This document shows positions 30,501 through 38,651 of a stretch of 64,000 bases of DNA, piece after piece. Under the pieces are notes generated by a model, which ran no database searches, had not been told where the DNA came from, and was given only the letters and a program-made list of their open reading frames with translations. Where the stretch lies: contig NZ_JAMXBF010000007.1 of NCBI RefSeq assembly GCF_023823685.1, positions 62,001 to 126,000 of the forward strand, read 5' to 3'. Each line of letters opens with the position of its first letter. The first letter of the stretch is position 1. This stretch comes from Pseudomonas subflava. Its GTDB lineage: Bacteria; Pseudomonadota; Gammaproteobacteria; Pseudomonadales; Pseudomonadaceae. The position numbers and the translations under genes are program-made.

Positions 30501-30638
30501 GCCCGACTTCCGTTGTGGAGGAGTCCTCTAAGGCTAGCCGCTCCCCCGTCATCCGCCCCGACCGTCCGGCACCGGCTTCTGCACGATGGAGGGCCTTCCC
30601 GCGAAAAAGATGCGGCCAACCGCGCGCCGTAATAAAAC

Positions 30639-30654
30639 TGGCACACCTTCTGCT
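30639..30654 (+). promoter_or_regulatory. Sigma-54-type promoter
   Basis: TGGCACACCTTCTGCT has GG (30640-30641) and GC (30652-30653) with exactly 10 bases between, and matches TGGCACG-N4-TTGCW in all but two positions. It points at a short region that ends in a strong terminator, with no ORF between. Confidence 0.6.
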
Positions 30655-30664
30655 TAGTATCAGG

Positions 30665-30756
30665 CAACTCCAGTTTTGGGGACCTTGGTACAGGCAGGCC
30701 GGGGAATCCCCTCTTTTACACCCAGGCAAAAGGCCGCCCGTAGAGGCGGCCTTTTT
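30665..30756 (+). ncRNA. Candidate sigma-54-dependent small RNA
   Basis: The roughly 92 bases between the sigma-54-like promoter (start expected about 12 bases after its GC) and the terminator contain no convincing ORF but several stems, including GGGGAATCCCC and the terminator stem. This is the layout of known RpoN-dependent RNAs of pseudomonads such as CrcZ or NrsZ. No A-rich Crc-type target motifs are evident. NrsZ lies near ntrC-trmL in P. aeruginosa, and trmL is in this window 18 kb away, beyond the MSHA locus; this is only a weak positional hint. Identity is not established. Confidence 0.45.
30728..30756. terminator. Rho-independent terminator
   Basis: AAAAGGCCGCC / GGCGGCCTTTT form an 11-bp stem followed by T5. 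It can end the candidate plus-strand RNA and, in the other direction, the minus-strand MSHA transcript after mshQ. Confidence 0.85.
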
Positions 30757-30887
30757 GCTTCCGGGGCCTTGTTTTCCGGACCTGGAGGACTTCAGGAGGG
30801 CGACAGCGCAGCACTTAGCCCCGGGCCTGCTGCCGACTCGCTTCCTGACGACACGTTCAGTTCTGGTGCAGACCGCACCGATGCTGG

Positions 30888-33800
30888 TCAGCGATACAGC
30901 TCACGGCGGAAGATCAGGGGTACCGCGCCCTTGTATGTGCCGAAGCTCGCGAGACCACGGGCCTCGGTGCGACTCACACCATCCCAGGGATAGCGCAGCC
31001 AGGTCGAAGCAGCAGAGAAACTGGCCTGCACGCTTCCGTCATTTCCGGCTCCGGGAGCACTCAGCGAAATGTTCCCCCGACCGGCCGCCAGCTGCCCTGT
31101 CGTCGGCGTCGTCTCGCCGATTTCCAAGTTGCCATTATGCCTGTCCAGCGTAGCTGCTCCTAAAAAGGTACAGGTATCCCCGGTCTCGACTTGGAAGCTG
31201 CCACCGGCGACGTTCTGCCAGGTCTCCAGCGTCACCGGCAGGCTCAAGCTCTGCAGCTCCGAGCCGCTGGCATTGCCAATACGTAGGCGTCCCAGACGTA
31301 TCTCGCTGCCGCCGAAGTCGAAGCTGTAGGCGTTGCAGACCGTACCGCCGGCCATATAGCAGGCGCCGTCGGCATCAGTCAGCGCTGCGATGGAGAACCC
31401 CTGCCTGACAGCAGCAGCCACCGGGTAATCGTTGCCGTCTGGAAGGCTGGCTGGATTGGTCAAGCCATAGATCAGTTGCTCGCCAGCCCAGGAAAAAATC
31501 TTCAGACCGTCACCTGCGGTGTTATCGATAACGGACGTGGTCAATGTCCCCTCCTGGGTCAGACGCGCATTCAGCCCGCTGCGGTTGCTAATCACCGAGA
31601 CATAGTTGTCACGGGCCGGCGTTGGCAGGCGCCAGAACGCTCCGCGATCATAGTTTTGCGTCACGTGCTTCAACCTGCTGTATCCGGTTACCGTCAGCCT
31701 CGGCTGCTGGTTGGCCGCAAAGCTTATTGCTTGCCCTTGGTAGCTAAAGGCACCGCAACTAGGCGTCAGCGCGGCACTACCCGACAGCTCTAGATAAGCG
31801 GGAATGAAACGCCCAACCCGACCGCTCTGGCTCACAGCGTGACTCATTGATGCGCCGAGATACGTAGGTGGAGTAGCCGTCAGCCGAAAGACCCCTACCT
31901 CATCGATAGAGCGGGCAATCGTGGTGGGGGCATCGGGTGCGCCGCTGGAGGCGCGCAGATGGTCATATTTGTATGGGTCTTGCAGAGCAGTATCGGCTCC
32001 AAAGACGTCGGCCACCCGACCGCCGACTGGCTCCAGAATCGCCAAAGCTAATGGCACAGCAGTCTGCTGGTAGTTGGGGGTGCCCTCTATCGGATTTGCT
32101 GGAACGCTCTTGTCCCAACAGATGTTGTCCGCCACTAAGGGTGGTGATGCATCGATTTGGCTGGTCCAAATCACAGGGCGGAACTGCACATTGAACAGGT
32201 CACCCGCCCTGACATTGGCCAATACCGGAGAGCTCGCCGAATAATCGGTCCCGGCCTGAGATCCCGTGAGGATGCATAAGCCGTAGGGTCTACTGACGAA
32301 CTGGTCGGTGCCGGTGATCACTGGGTTCGCCGGGCTATCGACGAGGAAAGCATTCAGCGTCATCAGTCCCGCGTCGTTATAGCGCACCTTCGGTTTCGGA
32401 CTGACCATGCTCCTGTCGTCGAAGTACAGACTGAAAGTAGTCGGCGTAGCCGATGCGGCAGCGGCTACGGTCGTAGTGGTAATGGCGGTTCCGTTGATCA
32501 CTACCGACTTGGTGCCTGTGTTCGGATCGCTGTAGGTCGCATTGAAGCGCACATCGCGAGTCACCCTATCGAAACTCGGCACACAGACCGCCGCGTTGTC
32601 CGACTTGCGCACGGCCTGAATGGTGGCCTCTGCCTCCTTGCCGGCAATCAGGTCAGGGACAGTGATCAGGAAACCAGTGTCGGCGAACGTGATCTTGCAG
32701 CCACTGGTTGAACATACCCTCTGGCTCAGGGGACGGACAGCTGGGATAGAGCTCGACTCTCCGACTGTGACCTCCCCTGCCGAGCGGCGTAACTGTACAG
32801 TCGCAGTGCCTCCGGAGAAGGTCAGTACGTTCCCACTCGAGATGGAGGCAGGAGCAGTTGCCGTCCAGGCAGCCGTCGGACTCAACGTTACGATCACAGG
32901 ATCGGTGTAGAGACTTGAGCAACTCGCGTTCTGACACGCTTTGATAGTCACCGACTGCGGATTGCAAGTAAGCGCATTACCGGAATAGATGTACTCGAAG
33001 TGATCTACCTGCTGCCCCACCGGATTCATCCGGTTGGCGCATATCTGGAAGTCATCCAACTCGTGGATGTTATTGGAACCACCAGTAGAGCCGGTCAGCG
33101 ACATGAAGAAGTCGCTCGGCAAGTCGGCTTGCCCTGCCTGCGCCTGGGCATCAAAGGTCGGAATCAGCGTCACGAAGCCCGAGCCCGTATTGCGCTCGAC
33201 TGTCACCATGGTCTTGCCGGTAGTCCGACTATCCAGAGTGATGCGATAGGTATGCCCTGGACCTACGGCGGTGCTGGTGGAGTCGACCCCGGGGCTGAGA
33301 TTGGCAGCAGTTCCCGACAGGTAGCGATAACCTGTTGCACCTGCCCCGGAGCCACGAATCGATACCGAATCCTGACGCGCACCCGGGCCTCCGTTACGGG
33401 TTTCCGTAGGATTGGAGAAGTTGCCGAACTCATCCAATGCGATTCCCAACCAGCCACCGGAGAACCCACTGGTCCCGTTCAGCTGCGCATAACCCAAGGA
33501 GCCCCCATAGCCACCAGGCTGCGGCGTCACAGCCGCGTCGGAGAACGTCACAGCGATACCATCGGCGCCACTACCGTTGTAGGCGTAGTACTTGAATTGC
33601 AACTGGACGAAGTTGTCGGCTGCTGGCAGCAAGCGTTGAAGGGTCGCGCCAGTGGCAACGTTCCCGGAGTTGTCGGTCAGACGCAGGCGATTGCTGATGA
33701 GACGCGGCACACCAAATGAGCCGTTGCGACTGGTCACAGCCCAGTCGTCGCTACCCAGAGCACTACGGTTGTAGTTGTCCGTGAAACAGGTTGGGGTAGG

Positions 33801-34931
33801 CACCGCCTTGCACGCATTGGCGGGAGTCGAATGAGGGAGGCAGGTACCGGTAACCGTGCTCGGGCTGTTGACGTAGATAGTCGAGTAATTAGGCGCTGTG
33901 AAGTCGCCGTAGGCCGTGGTGTTATTGAGGTTGACTGCACCACTTTGTGTGGTCACCGTCACCAAGTTGCCCGAGCTGCCTAGCGTACTATTGGTAAAAG
34001 TTGCCGTACTGGCACCGGTCACGGTGCCGCTGGCCATGGTCACTCCATTGAAGTTGGCAGCATTGTTGGCAGCATAGAAATCGCCCTGAATGGTGCCGCC
34101 AGTAATGCTCAATCCTGCAGAGTCCGAGCGTGCACCCGACTGAAGGCTGGTGCCGTTTGTCGTAACCTGACAGCAACCGCTGCGAACCAACCCCGTGACA
34201 CTGCCACCGCCGAGGCTGACCGAACCATTAGTGCTGGTCAGCGTCCCCCCGAACGTGGTCCCGTTGATCGATGTGATGGTACTGGAAGACAGCAGGTTGC
34301 CCGCCACGCTGCCAGCGTTAAAGTCGGCCGTTCCAGTAGTCGTCACGCTACTGCCGAAACTGGTTCCGGTGGCACTTAACGAACTGCTGATATTCGCCGC
34401 ACCATTGACACTGCTGTTGGTCAGGTTGTTCTGACCGCTGCTGGTCAGGGTGCCGCTGACCGACGTGCCATTGAGGGTGATGGAGCCGCTGTTCGACTGC
34501 AACGAGCCGTTAAGCGTGGTGCCCGTCAACGATATTGCTCCACTGCCCGACGTCACCGAGCCATTGATGGTATTGGTCCCCGTTGCAGTGATGGTGCTGT
34601 AGTCCGTGCGCAGTGAGATGTTCTTGGCTGCAGTACCGATGGTGTTGCCCGCCAGGGTGAACCCACCAGTTGCCACAATGGTTATGCTGTCGAGCGGCTC
34701 GAGAAAAGCCGTCGACACTATCACCACATCTCCGGCGCCCAGCACTACCCTCCCACTACAGGTGTAGGTGCTGCCGCTGTTGCTCCAGCTGCCGCCCTGG
34801 CAGGGCGGCGGATTATGTGCAGAGAACCAGCCCTGGCCGAATGTATAGGTGGCAGCCTGTACCAGGCCCGGCAGCAGCAGGCAGAAAAACATAAGTATCA
34901 GGCGCGAAAAGCTGAATCGCTGCGTGATCAT
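30888..34931 (-). CDS. mshQ: MSHA pilus protein MshQ, probable adhesin
   Basis: The 1347-residue exported protein has a signal peptide (LILMFFCLLLPGLVQA). Residues about 85-375 are Gly/Thr/Ser/Asn-rich repeats (for example LNGSLQSNSGSITLNGTS) suggestive of a beta-helix. Residues about 380-610 look like an L-type lectin domain (ADGIAVTFSDAA, GGSLGYAQLNG, GWLGIALDEFGNF). The C-terminal half fits the DUF6701/MshQ region. In Vibrio and Shewanella MshQ is the large last product of the MSHA operon and is presumed to be a tip or assembly-associated protein. It begins 2 bases after mshP. The lectin-like domain suggests carbohydrate binding; the specific ligand is unknown. Confidence 0.85.
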   Translation of the reverse strand: MITQRFSFSRLILMFFCLLLPGLVQAATYTFGQGWFSAHNPPPCQGGSWSNSGSTYTCSGRVVLGAGDVVIVSTAFLEPLDSITIVATGGFTLAGNTIGTAAKNISLRTDYSTITATGTNTINGSVTSGSGAISLTGTTLNGSLQSNSGSITLNGTSVSGTLTSSGQNNLTNSSVNGAANISSSLSATGTSFGSSVTTTGTADFNAGSVAGNLLSSSTITSINGTTFGGTLTSTNGSVSLGGGSVTGLVRSGCCQVTTNGTSLQSGARSDSAGLSITGGTIQGDFYAANNAANFNGVTMASGTVTGASTATFTNSTLGSSGNLVTVTTQSGAVNLNNTTAYGDFTAPNYSTIYVNSPSTVTGTCLPHSTPANACKAVPTPTCFTDNYNRSALGSDDWAVTSRNGSFGVPRLISNRLRLTDNSGNVATGATLQRLLPAADNFVQLQFKYYAYNGSGADGIAVTFSDAAVTPQPGGYGGSLGYAQLNGTSGFSGGWLGIALDEFGNFSNPTETRNGGPGARQDSVSIRGSGAGATGYRYLSGTAANLSPGVDSTSTAVGPGHTYRITLDSRTTGKTMVTVERNTGSGFVTLIPTFDAQAQAGQADLPSDFFMSLTGSTGGSNNIHELDDFQICANRMNPVGQQVDHFEYIYSGNALTCNPQSVTIKACQNASCSSLYTDPVIVTLSPTAAWTATAPASISSGNVLTFSGGTATVQLRRSAGEVTVGESSSIPAVRPLSQRVCSTSGCKITFADTGFLITVPDLIAGKEAEATIQAVRKSDNAAVCVPSFDRVTRDVRFNATYSDPNTGTKSVVINGTAITTTTVAAAASATPTTFSLYFDDRSMVSPKPKVRYNDAGLMTLNAFLVDSPANPVITGTDQFVSRPYGLCILTGSQAGTDYSASSPVLANVRAGDLFNVQFRPVIWTSQIDASPPLVADNICWDKSVPANPIEGTPNYQQTAVPLALAILEPVGGRVADVFGADTALQDPYKYDHLRASSGAPDAPTTIARSIDEVGVFRLTATPPTYLGASMSHAVSQSGRVGRFIPAYLELSGSAALTPSCGAFSYQGQAISFAANQQPRLTVTGYSRLKHVTQNYDRGAFWRLPTPARDNYVSVISNRSGLNARLTQEGTLTTSVIDNTAGDGLKIFSWAGEQLIYGLTNPASLPDGNDYPVAAAVRQGFSIAALTDADGACYMAGGTVCNAYSFDFGGSEIRLGRLRIGNASGSELQSLSLPVTLETWQNVAGGSFQVETGDTCTFLGAATLDRHNGNLEIGETTPTTGQLAAGRGNISLSAPGAGNDGSVQASFSAASTWLRYPWDGVSRTEARGLASFGTYKGAVPLIFRRELYR

Positions 34932-34933
34932 CG

Positions 34934-35359
34934 CTATCTCTCGACTACTGCAGTCAATTGTCGGTAGGCATAGTCCGGGCGCCCCCCGGGCACACCGTTC
35001 TGCGCTGTGGCAGTAAAGCGGAAGATGGTGATCGCCACTCCCTGCTCGTTGATATAGCCGCTGCTGTTGCAGGCGACCACCACGGCGAATTCGCTCAGGT
35101 TGCCACCGGCCAGAGTCGGGGTGCCGGCGGCACAGCTACCAGCATTTACAGCCTGAGTGATCCCCCAATCCAGCCCCGACCTCGCGGCCTGATAAGCCCG
35201 TGCCTGCTGTATGGCCAGGCTGTTGGTGCCATGCTGGGTAGAAGACAGGCGAGACATGGCGGCAATCACCAGAGCTACCACGATGATCAGGAACATGGCG
35301 GCCACCAGGCCGAAGCCGCCCTGCCGGCGGGTCATGGACTCAGGGCGCATTGTCGACAT
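34934..35359 (-). CDS. mshP: MSHA minor pilin-like protein MshP
   Basis: The 141-residue protein has a type IV pilin-like N-terminus, GG followed by FGLVAAMFLIIVVALVIAAM, with the hydrophobic stalk at about 17-38. The usual Glu5 of FTLxE is replaced in FGLVAA, so it resembles PilX/GspK-like minor pilins. The start could be residue 1, 4 or 9; the first gives 20 bases of overlap with mshO and has AGCAGG upstream. Position between mshO and mshQ matches MshP. Confidence 0.82.
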   Translation of the reverse strand: MSTMRPESMTRRQGGFGLVAAMFLIIVVALVIAAMSRLSSTQHGTNSLAIQQARAYQAARSGLDWGITQAVNAGSCAAGTPTLAGGNLSEFAVVVACNSSGYINEQGVAITIFRFTATAQNGVPGGRPDYAYRQLTAVVER

Positions 35360-36221
35360 GGACCTGCTGCATCAGTTGCACGCTCTCGCCAGACTGACTG
35401 AGCTGCAGATTGAGGGCCAGCAACCCGGAGCGCTGGGTGCTGCCGGGCTGGTAGACGAAATTACAACTGGCGACGTTGGCAGCCACAGGCTGCGGATTGG
35501 AGCCTACAGGCGGCACATTCGGAATCGCCGCCAGCAGCTGGTTGTAACTGTAGCGCAGCAGTTGGCTGCCGCTGCAGCGATAGCCCACGACCGTCTGTGC
35601 CAGATAGAGACGCCGCTGCGGCGAGGCAAAGGCGAACTGGAAACCGCTGGCCGGGAGGTTGCCCAGAATGATCTGGCTCTCTCCCGCCGGAGCGGCGTTG
35701 ACCACATTGAAGGTAGTACCGGTAGGGGTTATCACTCCTGGATTACCCCCACCCCAGACGTTACTGCCCGGCTCCGGAACCCCACCCGACAGGGCGCCGA
35801 CGTTGTACAACACCATCCAGTTGGCGCCGGCAGGACTGATGCCGGCATCCAGCACCTGCACGCTGTCGCAGCGCCCACCTACAGTCGAGCTGCCACAGCT
35901 ACCGGCGGCAGCGGTGGAGAAGCTCAGCCCCTCGCCGCCGACTCGGTTGGGCCGATAACGCGCCGCGCTATGAATCAGCAGCATCTCTACCGCCTGACCA
36001 CCAGCCTCGACACGCAGAGAGTTGGGAATTGCCAGGCGCACATCGCGGCTCATGCGGTTCAACGCGCCCGCGGCCTGGTCCACTAGGATCGCCCTCCGGC
36101 TCTGGCCGGCGAAACCCTCCATCGGCCGCGACAGTACGGTGCTGATCATCAGGGCCACCAACCCCGACAAGGCAATGACCATCACCAGTTCGACCAGGGT
36201 GAATGCACGTATGCGCCGCAT
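35340..36221 (-). CDS. mshO: MSHA prepilin-like protein MshO
   Basis: The 293-residue prepilin-like protein starts MRRIRAFTLVELVMVIALSG. The stalk is typical, but the residue before the Phe is Ala and not the usual Gly, so cleavage by the prepilin peptidase may be slower or may follow the Ala. The long C-terminal domain has at least four cysteines. It is PulJ/PilW-like in layout. It overlaps mshD by one base and mshP by 20. Confidence 0.85.
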   Translation of the reverse strand: MRRIRAFTLVELVMVIALSGLVALMISTVLSRPMEGFAGQSRRAILVDQAAGALNRMSRDVRLAIPNSLRVEAGGQAVEMLLIHSAARYRPNRVGGEGLSFSTAAAGSCGSSTVGGRCDSVQVLDAGISPAGANWMVLYNVGALSGGVPEPGSNVWGGGNPGVITPTGTTFNVVNAAPAGESQIILGNLPASGFQFAFASPQRRLYLAQTVVGYRCSGSQLLRYSYNQLLAAIPNVPPVGSNPQPVAANVASCNFVYQPGSTQRSGLLALNLQLSQSGESVQLMQQVHVDNAP

Positions 36222-36676
36222 CAGTAACGCGTCCTGTAGCTGCCAAGCTGCAGCGCTTGGCCGGCTGGATCGGTCACCGTTACCTGCACGTAGAGCGCAT
36301 TGGTCGCGGCTAAACCGGCCCAGGCCTGGGGCGCGACCGACACCTGTACGCGATAGCCTGCCAGCGCAGCGATGGCCTGACCGCGCGCATCGCGGGCGCC
36401 ATTGTCATTGACGCCGTTATAGTCGCAGACGTTGTCGTAAGTGGCCCGACTGGCCGGTGGTGTCGGGCACACGGCATTGCTCGGGTCAAGAAACGGCTGC
36501 AGCAGGATTTCTTCTAGATAAGCTTCGGCGATTGCAAGGCTTTGCTGCCGCAGCAGCGGGTCGGCAGAGCGCCCGGTAATCGCAGCCATGGCACTGAAGA
36601 GAGCAGCTGCGGCGATACCGATGATCACGATAGTGATCACCAGTTCGACCAGGGTCATACCGGCTTGACGTCTCAT
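36221..36676 (-). CDS. mshD: MSHA minor prepilin MshD
   Basis: The 151-residue prepilin has the cleavage site RRQAG|MTLVELVITIVII, with conserved Glu5. Two Cys residues are in the 70-85 region. It is the MshD position in the MSHA order, between mshC and mshO. Overlaps of 4 and 1 bases with its neighbours imply coupled translation. Confidence 0.85.
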   Translation of the reverse strand: MRRQAGMTLVELVITIVIIGIAAAALFSAMAAITGRSADPLLRQQSLAIAEAYLEEILLQPFLDPSNAVCPTPPASRATYDNVCDYNGVNDNGARDARGQAIAALAGYRVQVSVAPQAWAGLAATNALYVQVTVTDPAGQALQLGSYRTRY

Positions 36677-37104
36677 TGCACCATGCCGGTGTCAGCCGTC
36701 ACGTTGATGGTGAAAGCACCGAGAGTAGCGGCCGCTGCGGCCGAGGGGCGGCCGAGCGAGTCGAACACCACGGGAAAAGTGCTTGCCGAGACTATGACTC
36801 CATTGGGCAAGGTCGCGGCGAAGGGAATTTGGCCATCAGGCCCCTGCACCTCGGTGCCAAAGGCCCCAGCGGTGCAGCTGTCAGCACGACGCAGGCGATA
36901 ACCGCCTCCATTCAGGCTGACCTGAATCCGGCAACCGCTGGCCACCGCCAACTTCTGCCCATAACGCGTAGCAGCCAGAGCCTCTTCATAGAACAGGCGC
37001 TCGTCGAACACCCGTCTATCGAAAAAGCGCGGCCCCACCACTGCGGCGAGGATGCCGATGATGACCATCACCATCACCAGCTCAACCAAGGTGAATCCGC
37101 GCAT
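36673..37104 (-). CDS. mshC: MSHA minor prepilin MshC
   Basis: The 143-residue prepilin has the very short leader MRG|FTLVELVMVMVIIGIL, a GspH/PilE-like size and two Cys residues. A weak ribosome binding site precedes it, 7 bases after the mshA stop. It is the minor pilin next to the major one, as in Vibrio. Confidence 0.85.
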   Translation of the reverse strand: MRGFTLVELVMVMVIIGILAAVVGPRFFDRRVFDERLFYEEALAATRYGQKLAVASGCRIQVSLNGGGYRLRRADSCTAGAFGTEVQGPDGQIPFAATLPNGVIVSASTFPVVFDSLGRPSAAAAATLGAFTINVTADTGMVQ

Positions 37105-37111
37105 AAAACAC

Positions 37112-37564
37112 TCAGCAGCCCTGAGTGCTGACCAGGGTTATTACTGGAGCACCGTTAGCAGCTGCGGCCGTGTAGGTGAATGCACAAGTAGCTGGGTTTG
37201 TAGCGCCAGTCACGCTGACATTCAGCACACTGTTTGCCGCTGTACCGCCACCCGCGAGAACAAACTCATTACTCAGCTGTGCCGCGGTACCGATACCAGC
37301 TTGGTCAGCCGTCGGATACTGATTGATCATCGTAATGTTCTGACCCTCCAGAGCGATGTTACCTGCTGCGTTGCGGGCCAGGGCCTGAGAGTGAGCAACA
37401 GCCGAGGCAGAACGTACCGCGCCTAATGCACCATTCAGCGACGCAATTCGGGCATCCGCCCCCAGATTGGCAAACCTCGGCAACGCAAACGCCGCCAGAA
37501 TGCCAAGAATGACGATGACCATGATCAGCTCGATCAGGGTGAAACCACTTTGTTGCTTTTTCAT
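37112..37564 (-). CDS. mshA: MSHA major pilin MshA
   Basis: The 150-residue prepilin starts MKKQQSG|FTLIELIMVIVILGIL, so the mature form is about 143 residues. It ends with a disulfide-type pair (TCAFTYT ... VSTQGC). AGGAAG lies upstream of the ATG; a longer frame 8 codons upstream is less likely. It is the second of two similar pilins and lies just before mshC, which is the position of the major subunit in Vibrio and Shewanella. It polymerises into the MSHA fibre after cleavage by a PilD-type peptidase not encoded here. Confidence 0.87.
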   Translation of the reverse strand: MKKQQSGFTLIELIMVIVILGILAAFALPRFANLGADARIASLNGALGAVRSASAVAHSQALARNAAGNIALEGQNITMINQYPTADQAGIGTAAQLSNEFVLAGGGTAANSVLNVSVTGATNPATCAFTYTAAAANGAPVITLVSTQGC

Positions 37565-37584
37565 AGTGCTGCTTCCTGGTTGGA

Positions 37585-38115
37585 TCAATTGAAGTCGTTG
37601 GTCACTTCGCCATTGCTGGCGTCGTATTCGATGAGGTCGTCGCCACCGTCGTGCTGGTAGGTATAGGTGCAGACGGTGCCGTTCGCCGTGGTGACGTAGT
37701 CGACGGCACCGGCGGCGGTGCCCACGGTCGGGGCCGAACCCTGCAGGATGTTGGTGAAGACCTGATTACAGGCCGCCGGATTCATGCCGGCATTAACGCC
37801 GGGCGTTCCGGTGCGCTGCGTGCCGATCGGCCAGCCGTCGGCATTGACGTCGACCGAGTTGTTGCCGAAGCCCTGCACGTCGATCTGGCAGTTGCCGCCG
37901 GCGCAGCCCTGGTTGCCGCCGTTGCGGTTCAGCTCGAACTGCGAGCGCACCAGCAGCACGGCGGAAGCCAGCGCACCCGCGGCGCCTTTGACGGCAGACT
38001 CGTGGGCATCCTCGGTGGCATCCATGAAACGCGGCAACGCCACCGCGGCCAAGATGCCGAGGATGACGATCACCACCACCAGTTCGATCAGGGTGAAACC
38101 TTTGTTGTTCTTCAT
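37585..38115 (-). CDS. mshB: MSHA pilin MshB
   Basis: The 176-residue prepilin starts MKNNKG|FTLIELVVVIVILGIL and has a closely spaced Cys pair (GCAGGNC) plus two more Cys residues near the C-terminus. AGAGGAAG precedes the ATG. It lies upstream of mshA and is its paralogue; in the MSHA order this is mshB, a minor subunit. An N-terminal extension of 7 residues from an earlier start is not supported by a leader sequence. Confidence 0.82.
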   Translation of the reverse strand: MKNNKGFTLIELVVVIVILGILAAVALPRFMDATEDAHESAVKGAAGALASAVLLVRSQFELNRNGGNQGCAGGNCQIDVQGFGNNSVDVNADGWPIGTQRTGTPGVNAGMNPAACNQVFTNILQGSAPTVGTAAGAVDYVTTANGTVCTYTYQHDGGDDLIEYDASNGEVTNDFN

Positions 38116-38132
38116 CTCGCTTCCTCTGTGAC

Positions 38133-38651
38133 TCAAAACCCTTGTGCGGACAATTCCGCGGTGGGTACCGCTTCAAGCTCCAGGGCGAAGGCGTCGCGAT
38201 CCGATTGTGACGCAGTTGGCATTCCCTCGGGAACCGCCAGAACGCGCCACGCGAGCACTTCGCTCCCCTCCCTCGTCCATCCGTCGGCGAACCTCGGCCG
38301 GTAGAGCACCCAGGCGGCCTGTGGTAGCCAGTACCAGCAGCCGCGCCCCGGTTCGGCGCCTGCGACGAGTTCGCCGCAGTAGTTGTCCTGCTGCCAGCGC
38401 AGCAGCACGAACGGATTCCTTGTTCTCCAGGCCTCATCCGGCACCTGGTCTTTCGCCACCTGCTCCGCCGCCAGGCTGGTCAGGCTGGCGGCGAGGTACT
38501 CGCGAGTGGCGAGCATGGCCCGCGCTTCGCTGACCTCGGCGATCTTCCAGCCCAGCGCCGCAACCAGTCCCGCCGCCATCACAAGGGTCAGGCCCCAGCC
38601 AAACAGGCGCGAACGCCTGACCCAGTAATCGGCCTCGTAGTCCGGGCTCAC
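38133..38651 (-). CDS. mshF: MSHA biogenesis protein MshF
   Basis: The 172-residue protein has one transmembrane helix near residues 17-35 (LFGWGLTLVMAAGLVAALGW) and a periplasmic domain with two Cys residues. The GTG start overlaps the mshG TGA (GTGA). MshF has no known activity; gene order identifies it. Confidence 0.75.
   Translation of the reverse strand: MSPDYEADYWVRRSRLFGWGLTLVMAAGLVAALGWKIAEVSEARAMLATREYLAASLTSLAAEQVAKDQVPDEAWRTRNPFVLLRWQQDNYCGELVAGAEPGRGCWYWLPQAAWVLYRPRFADGWTREGSEVLAWRVLAVPEGMPTASQSDRDAFALELEAVPTAELSAQGF

Noticed and set aside
37112..38115. Two copies of one pilin gene from a recent duplication
   Set aside because: The mature regions differ strongly in length and cysteine positions, and both fit the mshB-mshA pair of other MSHA loci.
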